Source: a bacterium (GTDB lineage Bacteria > CSSED10-310 > JAFGSJ01). Taken from it: a stretch of DNA of 35,249 nt. Of this stretch, positions 25,574 to 34,210 are shown in pieces; within the stretch, counting starts at the first letter, position 1, and each line of letters starts with the position of its first letter. The notes below the pieces were generated by a model. That model saw only the letters and a list, made by a program, of their open reading frames with translations, was not told where the DNA came from and ran no database searches. The stretch is taken from contig JAFGSJ010000087.1 in the NCBI GenBank assembly GCA_016934675.1, positions 1 through 35,249 of the forward strand. The letters are read 5' to 3'. Made by a program: the position numbers and the translations under genes.

Positions 25574-26655
25574 TCAAATATTCCTCCAAGCGCATCGTAA
25601 CTGCTTTTGTATGTCTGGGTATAGTATTCATTAACTAATGCCTTGAAATCAATGTCTTTATACAGTTCAGGATAAAGGCAGCGTGACATCCAGACAATTG
25701 CCAGAGGATTTTCGCAACTCGGATAGTCCCAGGGATTGAGATTCGAGGGCAATCTGAACACCTGTCCCTGTCTCACGGCGGTGATTGCCTGAAATCGCTG
25801 GTCTTTGCTCAACTCTTCCGGCGAGTCAGGGCAGGTCCGGCTCAAAAAAATGACCTCAGGATTCCAGGCATGCAGTTGTTCGGGTGAAATGTTCACCCAG
25901 CCTCCAGTCTCTTGCTTGACGACATCGATTCCACCGGCCAATTCGATCATGGAATGTTGCATCATGACCCTGGACGAGGTTGTCAAGATGCTGTGCGGTG
26001 CGGCAAAATAGGCTTTTTTCCGCTGGTCCGGGCGGAGAGGACCCGTCCTGGCCTGGACCAGATCAAGATATGCCTGTAGCCGTGCGACCATGCTGTCAGC
26101 TTCTGTCTCGAGTCCGAGAGCTGCGCCCAACACGTGGATCGAAACAAACAGTTTGGGAACGCTCTCAGGATCGACTACAATCGCCGGCGTACCCAGTTGG
26201 ACCAATCGCTCTGCTGCCTCGGTCCCCTCCTTACCGGGAAAGAGGACGACCAGATCAGGATTGGTCGCCAGGACCCCTTCGTAATTCAATCCGTTCCGTT
26301 TCGAGCCGAGGTCCTCATAAATCTTGTAATTGGGATTGATTTTCAACAATAGGGGAAAAGAACCTGGAAATGAGGATCTGGTCGATACTTTCTTATGTCC
26401 CCCCAGGGCATAGATGATCATGGTAGCCGGACGGTATGCGGTCACGACATTGGCGACGACTTTGGAGAGCTTAACCTGACGCCCAGCCTGGTCTGTTAAC
26501 GTTTTTATCGGAGGGTTCGCCCCTGATTCATCCGCACAACACGGTCTCACTGTGTTTCCCTTGAGAGAGACAACAGCCAGGGTACCGAAGACCAATACGC
26601 CACACAAAAATACCCGAGATAGGTTCTGACAATGTCTGTGGACCACACGTAACAT
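25570..26655 (-). CDS. ABC importer periplasmic binding protein (BtuF/FecB fold)
   Basis: Captures the substrate outside the inner membrane. It has 361 residues from ATG 26655, which has GGAGGA five bases upstream; an ATG five codons earlier lacks this spacing. Residues about 14-30 (RVFLCGVLVFGTLAVVSLKG) are a signal or anchor segment. The fold pattern is that of TroA/BtuF-type proteins: a first lobe with PATMIIYALGGHKKVSTRS, VLATNPDLVVLFPG, a long linking helix, then ISPEQLHAWNPEVIFLS and VFRLPSNLNPWDYPSCENPL. The last segment resembles those in corrinoid or metal-chelate binders, but I cannot fix the ligand. It begins 18 bases after the epimerase gene. Confidence 0.88.
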   Translation of the reverse strand: MLRVVHRHCQNLSRVFLCGVLVFGTLAVVSLKGNTVRPCCADESGANPPIKTLTDQAGRQVKLSKVVANVVTAYRPATMIIYALGGHKKVSTRSSFPGSFPLLLKINPNYKIYEDLGSKRNGLNYEGVLATNPDLVVLFPGKEGTEAAERLVQLGTPAIVVDPESVPKLFVSIHVLGAALGLETEADSMVARLQAYLDLVQARTGPLRPDQRKKAYFAAPHSILTTSSRVMMQHSMIELAGGIDVVKQETGGWVNISPEQLHAWNPEVIFLSRTCPDSPEELSKDQRFQAITAVRQGQVFRLPSNLNPWDYPSCENPLAIVWMSRCLYPELYKDIDFKALVNEYYTQTYKSSYDALGGIFD

Positions 26656-26673
26656 CAGCTTCCTCCGCATAGA

Positions 26674-27087
26674 TCAATGATTGTGAGGGTGCTCACATAA
26701 TTCGATCAGCACGCCGCCGGTCTGTTTGGGGTGAATAAAGGCAATCCGGGCGCCGCCGGCACCTGTCCGCGGATGTTCATCGATCAGGCGGACACCTTTG
26801 TCCTTCAATTCGTTCAAGGCCCCCTCGAGGTCCTCGACTTCGAAAGCCAGGTGATGAATGCCTTCACCTTTTTTGGCAATGAATTGAGCAATCGGGCTTT
26901 CAGGCCCCGTCGGTTCGAGTAACTCGACTTCACTGGCCCCCACCGGGAAGAAACCAGTCGTCACTTTCTGTTCCGCGACGGTCTCCGAACCGGTCATGGC
27001 CAATCCCAACAGCTCGGTCCAGATCGAGGTACCGGCTGCGAGCGAATTAACGGCGATACCGATATGATTGATCCTGCTAATTTTCAT
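26674..27087 (-). CDS. mce: Methylmalonyl-CoA epimerase
   Basis: Interconverts (R)- and (S)-methylmalonyl-CoA, linking propionyl-CoA/methylmalonyl-CoA decarboxylation to the B12-dependent mutase. A 137-residue vicinal-oxygen-chelate protein. Likely metal ligands are the His in INHIGIAV (residue 8), the His pair region GEGIHHLAFEV, and the Glu in GVLIELCEH. The family block ELLEPTGPESPIAQFIAKKGEGIHH is intact. The ATG at 27087 follows a perfect AAGGAG; the open frame upstream is longer but has no such site. It sits directly between the decarboxylase subunit genes and the importer genes. The mutase itself is not in this window. Confidence 0.94.
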   Translation of the reverse strand: MKISRINHIGIAVNSLAAGTSIWTELLGLAMTGSETVAEQKVTTGFFPVGASEVELLEPTGPESPIAQFIAKKGEGIHHLAFEVEDLEGALNELKDKGVRLIDEHPRTGAGGARIAFIHPKQTGGVLIELCEHPHNH

Positions 27088-27134
27088 GATACTCTCCTTA
27101 CAAGCGATGCGTATTTTCAATTTTATATGGACGC

Positions 27135-28256
27135 TTAGAATGTTGCCAAAAAGACGCCGGCTGCCACGGCAGAACCAATGACTCCTGCCACATTAGGGGC
27201 CATGGCATGCATGATCAGATAATTATGGCGGTCTTCGCGAGCCCCGATCATCTGGCAGACCTGAGCGGCGATGGGTACGGCCGAGACACCTGCTGCACCA
27301 ATGATCGGATTGATCTTTTCCTTGCAGAACAGGTTCATGATTTTTGCGAACAGAACACCCGAAGCCGTCGCGATAATGAAAGATGCCGCACCCAGGAAAA
27401 ATATCTTGATCGAGTCGGGTGTCAGGAAACGTGAAGCATCGGTCGAAGCGCCGACAGTCACGCCGAGCAAAATGGTCACTATGTCGATGAAGGCGGTCCG
27501 GGCAGTCTTGGCTAACCGTTCGGTCACCCCGCATTCCTTGAGAAGGTTGCCAAAGAAGAGCATGCCCAGTAATGAAAGGGCCCCGGGTGCGATGAAGGTC
27601 GTAATCAGTAAACCGAAGATGGGAAACATGATCCGCATTCTCTTGCTGACCGGCTTCGATGGTTTCATCCGGATCAAACGTTCCTTGCGGGTCGTCAAGA
27701 GCCTGATTACGGGTGGCTGCAGGACCGGGACCAGGGCCATATACGAATAGGCTGAGATGGCAATGGCTCCGAGCAGTTGGGGTGCCAGCTTCGAAGCGAT
27801 AAAAATTGCGGTCGGACCATCTGCGCCTCCAATGATGGCGATCGCTCCGGCTCGATGAATGTCAAATCCCAACAGCAATGCCCCGATCAAAGTAATGAAA
27901 ATACCGGCTTGTGCTGCAGCACCCAACAGGATCAAACGCGGATTGGACAACATCGCCGAAAAATCGGTCATGGCTCCAATACCCAGGAAGATCAGGGGCG
28001 GATAATAACCCTGCGTTACGCCTTGGTATAAAATGGATAAAACGCTGCCTGCCTCATAAATGCCGACCTCCATACCCTCTTTCAACGGGATATTGCCGAT
28101 GAGTATGCCAAAACCGATCGGGACCAATAACAAGGGCTCATAATCCTTCTTGATTGCCAGGAAAATGAAGAAACAGCCCACCGTGAGCATGATCAGATTA
28201 CCAAGCGACATGTTGCCAAAAGCACTGGCCCTCAAGAACTCCAGTAAAATATCCAT
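27135..28256 (-). CDS. mmdB: Sodium-pumping decarboxylase beta subunit (MmdB/OadB/GcdB)
   Basis: Integral membrane subunit that decarboxylates carboxybiotin and exports Na+. The 373-residue protein has many hydrophobic helices. Family marks are PPLIFLGIGAMTDFSAMLSNP (86-106), IIGGADGPTAIF with Asp146 (a residue type implicated in Na+ transport), and the C-terminal NPIIGAAGVSAVPIAAQV and NYLIMHAMAPNVAGVIGSAVAAG. The start follows AAGGAG. Sequence alone does not separate oxaloacetate, methylmalonyl-CoA and glutaconyl-CoA types; the neighbouring carboxyltransferase and epimerase point to methylmalonyl-CoA. Confidence 0.93.
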   Translation of the reverse strand: MDILLEFLRASAFGNMSLGNLIMLTVGCFFIFLAIKKDYEPLLLVPIGFGILIGNIPLKEGMEVGIYEAGSVLSILYQGVTQGYYPPLIFLGIGAMTDFSAMLSNPRLILLGAAAQAGIFITLIGALLLGFDIHRAGAIAIIGGADGPTAIFIASKLAPQLLGAIAISAYSYMALVPVLQPPVIRLLTTRKERLIRMKPSKPVSKRMRIMFPIFGLLITTFIAPGALSLLGMLFFGNLLKECGVTERLAKTARTAFIDIVTILLGVTVGASTDASRFLTPDSIKIFFLGAASFIIATASGVLFAKIMNLFCKEKINPIIGAAGVSAVPIAAQVCQMIGAREDRHNYLIMHAMAPNVAGVIGSAVAAGVFLATF

Positions 28257-28290
28257 GGAGTCTTCTCCTTTGTGAAATTGATACGTGTTC

Positions 28291-28704
28291 TCAGACCAGA
28301 CTGATCAATAATTGGGATTCACGGACTGCATCACCCACAGCCACGTGGACCTGTTTGACCGTTCCTTCGATCGGGGCAGCAATCGAGGTCTCCATTTTCA
28401 TGGCTTCTATGATCAGCAAAATCTGGTCGGTCTTGACCTGGTCCCCGGCTTTGCATTTAATCGCTAAAACATTACCGGCTATCGGTGAGACTATTTCACC
28501 GCCTCCCGCACCACTTTTAGGAGTCGGTGATTGAACAGCCTGAGGGGGAGCCACTCTTGCGTTGGGAGCGACTGACGCGGACGGTCCCCTTTCCTTGAGT
28601 GGTGGTAAAGGTGATAGCTGGCGGGTTGGAAAACCTTCACCGGCATCCAGTACTTCGACCTCGACCTCGTAGGCTACACCATGCACTGTAATTTTGAGTT
28701 TCAT
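28291..28704 (-). CDS. mmdC: Biotin carboxyl carrier subunit (MmdC type)
   Basis: Carries CO2 on biotin between the carboxyltransferase and the membrane beta subunit. A 137-residue protein: an N-terminal MKLKITVHGVAYEVEVEVLD segment, a flexible Ala/Pro/Ser-rich linker (about 25-66), and a C-terminal biotinyl domain with the attachment motif EAMKMET, Lys103. This layout is the normal one for MmdC/GcdC proteins. It lies 59 bases after the delta-type gene and 34 bases before mmdB. Confidence 0.95.
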   Translation of the reverse strand: MKLKITVHGVAYEVEVEVLDAGEGFPTRQLSPLPPLKERGPSASVAPNARVAPPQAVQSPTPKSGAGGGEIVSPIAGNVLAIKCKAGDQVKTDQILLIIEAMKMETSIAAPIEGTVKQVHVAVGDAVRESQLLISLV

Positions 28705-28763
28705 TGTTTCTCCTTATGGATTTGACGAATGACCACCGTCCATATTGTATTTGGTATTTTGAA

Positions 28764-29102
28764 TCATGAGCGGGGTCGATGCGAGCCATGCAAGATAGAT
28801 CGACCCTGAAGCGTCCAGGTACTGCTCAGTGGCCCCCCATGGATGACCCGGCGCACGCTTTTGATATGAAATCGACCGGCAACCATGGTTGCTGCTGCTG
28901 CTGTTATCAACACCAGCGTCAGATCATCGATTGTCGGTTCTTTAGCCAATTTTCGCTGATGCTCTCTCAATTCTCGCTCATGCCACTGACGATCGAGCCA
29001 ATTGAACGCAGCGACGAGCAGAGCAATGATCACCAGGGCCGAAAAGACAACAGAAATACCAACAACTGCTACTTTTAAGCCAAAGATAAGGACCTCAGAC
29101 AC
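28764..29102 (-). CDS. OadG-like delta subunit of the decarboxylase
   Basis: Small anchoring/assembly subunit (112 residues). Residues 5-35 form one membrane helix (LKVAVVGISVVFSALVIIALLVAAFNW), followed by a charged helix. The C-terminal part DDLTLVLITAAAATMVAGRFHIKSVRRV resembles the tail found in many OadG/MmdD proteins. It starts at GTG with GGGGAGG upstream, 18 bases after mmdA. Such subunits are short and weakly conserved, so the assignment rests on pattern and position. Confidence 0.85.
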   Translation of the reverse strand: MSEVLIFGLKVAVVGISVVFSALVIIALLVAAFNWLDRQWHERELREHQRKLAKEPTIDDLTLVLITAAAATMVAGRFHIKSVRRVIHGGPLSSTWTLQGRSILHGSHRPRS

Positions 29103-29120
29103 GTTTTACCTCCCCTCACC

Positions 29121-30671
29121 TTACAGCGGGATTAACCCGTGCTTCTTCTCAGGGCGAAGCACTCGTTTCGCTTTCAGGATTTCAAGAGCAGACGAAAGAA
29201 TGGCACGGGTCTGGGACGGTTCGATGATGTCATCGATATATCCCCGAGCCGCTGCGCTATAAGGATTGGCGAATTCCGTGCGATACTCGTCAATGACCTT
29301 CTTTCGGGTCTCGGCTGCATTCTCGGCCGCCTGAATTTCCTTGCGATACAAAATATTGACCGCACCCTCGGCACCCATGACCGCAATCTCGGCCGATGGC
29401 CAGGCAAATAAACGATCTGCACCCATTTCCTTTGAACACATTGCTAAAAATGCTCCGCCGTATGCCTTGCGACACACGACCGTCAATTTTGGAACAGTCG
29501 CGGCTGCATACGCAAAGAGCATCTTGGCGCCATGTCGGATGATACCACTATATTCCTGATCGACACCGGGCATGAAACCGGGCACATCCACCAATGTCAG
29601 GAGCGGAATATTGAATGCATTGCAGAATCGAATGAAACGGGAAGCCTTATCAGATGAATTGATGTCCAGAACACCAGCCTTCTGGAGCGGCTGGTTGGCG
29701 ATTATACCGATGGTCCGGCCCAGTAACCGTCCGAAACCGATCAGGATGTTCGGAGCAAAATGCTCCTGAATCTCGAGGAAATCGGCGTTGTCTACCAACC
29801 TGACAATTATGTCATGCATATCATATGGTAATCGCGGATTGTCCGGAATGACCTCGTTAAGCGATTCATCATCGACGATGGCCTCACTGGCTAAAGCCTC
29901 GATATACGGCGGGTCCTCGACATTATTACTCGGTAAAAAGGACAATAGCCGCTTCGTGATCAGGAGGGCATCCTCATCGCTCTCGGCAACGAAATGGACC
30001 ACGCCGGAATAGTAAGCATGGCTCTCCACTCCACCGAGCTGTTCGGCGCTTATATTTTCACCAGTGACTTCTTTGATTACCTGGGGACCGGTGATGAACA
30101 ACTGACCTGCATGACGGACCTGAATGATAAAATCAGTCAGGGCGGGCGAATATGCCGCACCTCCGGCACATGGCCCGGCAATGATACTGATCTGAGGCAC
30201 GACCCCGGACAGCAATACATTTCGGTAAAAAATGCCGCCGTAGCCGGATAAACTATCAATGCCCTCCTGAATACGGGCGCCACCACCATCATTGATGAAT
30301 ATGAAAGGATCGCCTGTTTTCAAGGCATCATCCATGATTTTGTGTATTTTACGAGCATTGCTTTCACCGACGGACCCGCCTGCTACCGTGAAATCCTGAC
30401 TGACCGCATAAACCGGGCGCCCATCAATCAGGCCTGATCCGGTCACCACGCCGTCCGCGGGCATTTCCTTCTGTGCCATCCCGAAATGCACACAGCGGTG
30501 TTGGACAAATAAATCGGTTTCCTGAAAGGTCTCACTGTCGAACAGCAGAGCCAACCTCTCCCGGGCCAACATCTTTCCCGCCTCACGCTGTCGATTCATG
30601 GCCTTTTCGCCCCCACCTGCATAGAGTTGGGCACGTTTTTGACGTAATTCCTCGATTTTTGATTTTTCCAT
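29121..30671 (-). CDS. mmdA: Methylmalonyl-CoA decarboxylase alpha subunit (carboxyltransferase)
   Basis: Transfers the carboxyl group of methylmalonyl-CoA to biotin, producing propionyl-CoA. It has 516 residues, the normal size of MmdA/PccB-type carboxyltransferases. Visible blocks include ARERLALLFD at the N-terminus, GGGARIQEGIDSLSGYGGIF, GPCAGGAAYSPALTDF, VDVPGFMPGVDQEYSGIIRHGAKMLFAYA and KAYGGAFLAMCSKEMGAD. PCC-beta is closely related, but the adjacent delta, biotin carrier and beta subunits make the ion-pumping decarboxylase the better call. It is the first gene of the eight-gene run. Confidence 0.93.
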   Translation of the reverse strand: MEKSKIEELRQKRAQLYAGGGEKAMNRQREAGKMLARERLALLFDSETFQETDLFVQHRCVHFGMAQKEMPADGVVTGSGLIDGRPVYAVSQDFTVAGGSVGESNARKIHKIMDDALKTGDPFIFINDGGGARIQEGIDSLSGYGGIFYRNVLLSGVVPQISIIAGPCAGGAAYSPALTDFIIQVRHAGQLFITGPQVIKEVTGENISAEQLGGVESHAYYSGVVHFVAESDEDALLITKRLLSFLPSNNVEDPPYIEALASEAIVDDESLNEVIPDNPRLPYDMHDIIVRLVDNADFLEIQEHFAPNILIGFGRLLGRTIGIIANQPLQKAGVLDINSSDKASRFIRFCNAFNIPLLTLVDVPGFMPGVDQEYSGIIRHGAKMLFAYAAATVPKLTVVCRKAYGGAFLAMCSKEMGADRLFAWPSAEIAVMGAEGAVNILYRKEIQAAENAAETRKKVIDEYRTEFANPYSAAARGYIDDIIEPSQTRAILSSALEILKAKRVLRPEKKHGLIPL

Positions 30672-30724
30672 GCTTGCCTTGTCCTTCTTTGTGAATAAAA
30701 AATACTGTCTAACGTGTACCCTTC

Positions 30725-30753
30725 AGGATAGTCACATACCTGTGCACTTTCAA
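30725..30753 (-). promoter_or_regulatory. Probable promoter for the mmd-importer operon
   Basis: TTGAAA (30753-30748) and TATCCT (30730-30725) on the minus strand are 17 bases apart, about 54 bases upstream of mmdA. It indicates a separate start from aspA. Confidence 0.45.
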
Positions 30754-30775
30754 TATCCCCCTTCAATAGGGAAAG

Positions 30776-32188
30776 CTAGCCTTCCTTTTTGGGGATAGCG
30801 CCGGGGTGGGTCATGGTCGAAGGGTCCAGGATGCGCTCAAGTGTTTCCTGGTCGAGTGACCCGCTCTCAAGAGCGACCTCCCGAATTTTGCGACCGGTAC
30901 TCAATGCGATTTTAGCCAATTGGGCTGCCTGATCATAGCCGATGATTGGGACCAGAGCCGTAACCAGGGCGAGAGAATTGTCGAGTAATTCACGGCAGCG
31001 CTCTTCATTGGCCCTGATACCAATGACGCATCGTTCCCGAAAAATGTTCAGGGCCTTTTCCAGAATATCCAGCGAAAAGAAGAGATTATAGCCGATGATC
31101 GGTTCGAAGGCATTGAGTTCGAGTTGTGAAGAGGAAGCTGCCATCGAGATAGTGATATCATTTCCGATAATCTGGAAGCAGACTTGATTGACCATTTCGG
31201 GGATGACCGGATTGACCTTACCGGGCATAATGCTTGAACCGGGTTGGACAGCAGGTAACTGGATTTCGCCAATGCCCGCCCGAGGTCCCGATGAAAGAAG
31301 TCTCAAATCATTGCATATGTGCGAGAGCTTGACGGCGATCCGTTTCAGTACGCCGGACAATTGCACAAAAGCACCGGCATCGGAGGTGGCTTCGACCAGG
31401 TTGGGCGCGGTCCTGAGTTCAAGCCCGGTCAATCGATTCAGGTTTTCCCGAACCAGATCGGCATACCCGACCACCGTATTCAAACCAGTACCAATTGCTG
31501 TGGCGCCCATATTATTCTCATGGATCAGGTCCGTAGCCGCTTTCAAAACGGCAATATCCTCCCCAATCGTGATCGCATATGCCTCAAATTCCTGGCCAAG
31601 CGTCATGGGCACTGCATCCTGAAGCTGTGTTCGCCCAATCTTTATAATATGCTGGAATTCCTGCCCCTTGGCTCTGAATGCTTCCTGCAGGTATTCGAGT
31701 GCGGTCAGGACTTTATCCATTTTCCAGATAGCCGCGATTTTCAGTGCAGTCGGATAGACATCGTTGGTCGATTGAGACAGATTAACATGATTCAAGGGAT
31801 GACAGTACTGGTAGAGACCGGGTTCTCGTCCCATGAGTTCGAGGGCACGATTGGCGATGACCTCGTTGGCGTTCATGTTGGTTGACGTCCCGGCCCCACC
31901 CTGAATGACATCGACCGGGAAATGCTCATCGTATGCTCCCGAAGCAACATCCATGGCAGCCTGGACAATATAATGGGCCAACTCGGACTCGATCAGGCCG
32001 AGCTCCATGTTTGCCTGAGTAGCTGCTGCTTTGATCAGAGCCAGAGCTTTGATCAACAAAGGAAAATGAGAGATGGGCATTCCCGTTATCGGAAAATTTT
32101 CCAGAGCACGCTGGGTCTGGATCCCATAATATGCTTTTGCCGGAACTTCTTTCTGACCAAGACTGTCGCTTTCCTGACGATATATCAT
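30776..32188 (-). CDS. aspA: Aspartate ammonia-lyase
   Basis: Deaminates aspartate to fumarate and ammonia. 470 residues from the ATG at 32188, which has AAGGA eight bases upstream; a longer frame from GTG 32218 is less likely. The fumarase/aspartase family signature GSSIMPGKVNPV is present. The family blocks FPVDVIQGGAGTSTNMNANEV and KIGRTQLQDAVPMTLGQEFEAY follow aspartase closely rather than fumarase C, as do LSHICNDLRLLSSGPRAGIGEI and NHVNLSQSTNDVYPT. Its place upstream of the methylmalonyl operon suggests fumarate may enter a succinate-propionate route, but this is inference. Confidence 0.92.
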   Translation of the reverse strand: MIYRQESDSLGQKEVPAKAYYGIQTQRALENFPITGMPISHFPLLIKALALIKAAATQANMELGLIESELAHYIVQAAMDVASGAYDEHFPVDVIQGGAGTSTNMNANEVIANRALELMGREPGLYQYCHPLNHVNLSQSTNDVYPTALKIAAIWKMDKVLTALEYLQEAFRAKGQEFQHIIKIGRTQLQDAVPMTLGQEFEAYAITIGEDIAVLKAATDLIHENNMGATAIGTGLNTVVGYADLVRENLNRLTGLELRTAPNLVEATSDAGAFVQLSGVLKRIAVKLSHICNDLRLLSSGPRAGIGEIQLPAVQPGSSIMPGKVNPVIPEMVNQVCFQIIGNDITISMAASSSQLELNAFEPIIGYNLFFSLDILEKALNIFRERCVIGIRANEERCRELLDNSLALVTALVPIIGYDQAAQLAKIALSTGRKIREVALESGSLDQETLERILDPSTMTHPGAIPKKEG

Positions 32189-32268
32189 GATTATTGTCCT
32201 TGTTATAAGTTGAAACACTCTCCCTACGATAGCACAGGAAAAGAAAAAGAACAGTCAAGGGAAATCAC

Positions 32269-32297
32269 TGGACAAGAAATAAAAGTCGTGTTAGAGT
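32269..32297 (+). promoter_or_regulatory. Candidate promoter for the 602-residue protein
   Basis: TGGACA and TAGAGT are 17 bases apart in the spacer between divergent aspA and the downstream gene, about 66 bases before its start codon. Confidence 0.35.
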
Positions 32298-32362
32298 AAT
32301 GCTACGTATTCACAATATCAATCAAATATCACAAGATTCCGTTACAAACAGGGAGATGTGTT

Positions 32363-34171
32363 ATGGAAACTGAAAGAGGAATATCCTTGGAAAACAACAA
32401 TCTGGAACGAAGAAACCGAATAGCGCAATGGGTCTTCGATACACTGCCGGTACTAAACCGCTTTCATTTGTGGCTGAAGGACGTCAAAACCGAGGAATTG
32501 AAGGGCTACCAGATCGAAGATCAATCCTTTCTGGGTTCGCAAATGGCCCGTTCACTGGTCATGTCAGCGGCTGCGACTGCATTGGGCACACGTTTGTTCG
32601 GGCGTTACGGTGAAGGCAAGGGCAAGGAAAAGGACTATATCAATCAGGTCAAAAAGGACGCTGATGCCATTTCAGCATATACAATCAGTGAATCATTATG
32701 GCACCTTTCGAGGAATTTGCCCGAGAACCATGCAATTTTGGTTTGTATCGGCGAGGGTCTGTTGGCCAAAGCGGGTGAAACACCTGATATGGGTGCAAAT
32801 CCTTTACTGGGATTCGGGCGCATTTATGCCCGGCCGCAAGTGGCCCGCTACCTCGAGAAGAGGGTCCATCGCCTGATCAATGATCCGGAGTACGAATGGG
32901 ACCATTTTTATACGGACATTCAGGAGGAAGGCATCACGATCTGGGGGGTGGCGGTCGATACGCTCGAAAACACGAACCGCTTCGCTCTCGGAGCCGAAAC
33001 AGGCCCAATCACGGTCCTGCATATTTTCGACCAACCACTGGTTATGTCCAGCCCCTATGAAGGCTATATCAGTACCCTGCTTTTACCCAGGGCCGTCGTC
33101 GAGGGTGCGGAAAATGACTCGATCCTGATCAACGCCAATACACCACGCCGGATCATACTCGAGGCCGTCCAGAGATCGTACCCGGGCATTAAGAGTGAAA
33201 ATGTCTTCATCTGGACTTTGCGCGGCTCATCGCGTGTCAAAAGAATAGGCGAATTATGGCAGGAATGGCAAGACCTCGGGGTCACCCTGGTCGATGATGG
33301 ATCGCTCCTGCCAAATGGTAAAGAAATATTCACCGGTTCAGGCACGTATGCTCCGACCTGTATGGTCGGCTCCTGGCAGAATAAGACCGGAGAAACCTGC
33401 GTTTTTATCGTTGATGGCTACGCCGCCAGCGCCGAAGCGGTCCAGGCTTCCTCACTCGCTTCCATGCTTGGTGTCTCATGTTCCATGGTCATGCTCTCAT
33501 CCTCGTTTAAACTGCCCTACCATAGGGAAAAAGAACTGATGAAACTGGACCCGGACAGCCCGGATTTCGAGACTGAGCTCGGTAAACTTCTGCCCACTGA
33601 AATCAAACTCACTCCGGATACGGTCTCGAATTTCAAATCTCAAATCCGCGATACGGCTGAGAGTGGTTTCCCCATTCGAGCCAAAGCGTTCGACATCAAT
33701 ATGCTGTTCCCCAAAAAACAATGGGACGGGGCCGCCTTGATCGGCTATATGCTGGATGACCCCTATACCGGCGAACCCGGCGTCCAAAAATTGGCCGATA
33801 ATCTCTACCGGGTCGCTGTACGAATGATCACGCCTAATGGTTTAAATCGCTACGAAATAACACTCGAACTCAAAGACGATTGGGAAGAAAGCCGCAAGAT
33901 TTTCAATCCTTTACTTGATCGGTTTGTTGCGGGTGAGAACTATCAGGAACGACCCGTGAAAAAATCCGATTCCGGTAGAATCCGGAACGAATTGCAAACA
34001 CTGTGCTCACAGGCACTCGAACATGAAAATGACGGCAAGATCAGGGTCCGTCTGTCCAAGATCGACGATCTGACCATGCCGGCCCAAAAGAAAGAGAACA
34101 TTCGCCAGATACTGCTCTGGTTCAAAGCCCATCACCCCATCTGGTTCAAATGGCTCGAACTGGGCGACTAA
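32363..34171 (+). CDS. Conserved-looking protein of unknown function, 602 residues
   Basis: I do not recognise this protein. The ATG at 32363 follows GGGAG at suitable spacing. It has no signal peptide and no clear membrane segment, so it is probably cytoplasmic. The composition is that of a regular globular, mixed alpha/beta enzyme-like protein, with segments such as HAILVCIGEGLLAKAG, GITIWGVAVDTLENTNRF, GPITVLHIFDQPLVMSSPYEG, TFTGSG-type turns and CVFIVDGYAASAEAVQ. A tail with many charged helices follows from about residue 490 (DDWEESRKIFNPLLDRF...). No catalytic motif can be named. It is divergent from aspA and 39 bases ahead of the LolA-like gene, with which it may be co-transcribed. Confidence 0.6.
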   Translation: METERGISLENNNLERRNRIAQWVFDTLPVLNRFHLWLKDVKTEELKGYQIEDQSFLGSQMARSLVMSAAATALGTRLFGRYGEGKGKEKDYINQVKKDADAISAYTISESLWHLSRNLPENHAILVCIGEGLLAKAGETPDMGANPLLGFGRIYARPQVARYLEKRVHRLINDPEYEWDHFYTDIQEEGITIWGVAVDTLENTNRFALGAETGPITVLHIFDQPLVMSSPYEGYISTLLLPRAVVEGAENDSILINANTPRRIILEAVQRSYPGIKSENVFIWTLRGSSRVKRIGELWQEWQDLGVTLVDDGSLLPNGKEIFTGSGTYAPTCMVGSWQNKTGETCVFIVDGYAASAEAVQASSLASMLGVSCSMVMLSSSFKLPYHREKELMKLDPDSPDFETELGKLLPTEIKLTPDTVSNFKSQIRDTAESGFPIRAKAFDINMLFPKKQWDGAALIGYMLDDPYTGEPGVQKLADNLYRVAVRMITPNGLNRYEITLELKDDWEESRKIFNPLLDRFVAGENYQERPVKKSDSGRIRNELQTLCSQALEHENDGKIRVRLSKIDDLTMPAQKKENIRQILLWFKAHHPIWFKWLELGD

Positions 34172-34210
34172 AAAGAATTCGTTTGACACATATTTCTTAA
34201 GGAGGAAATT

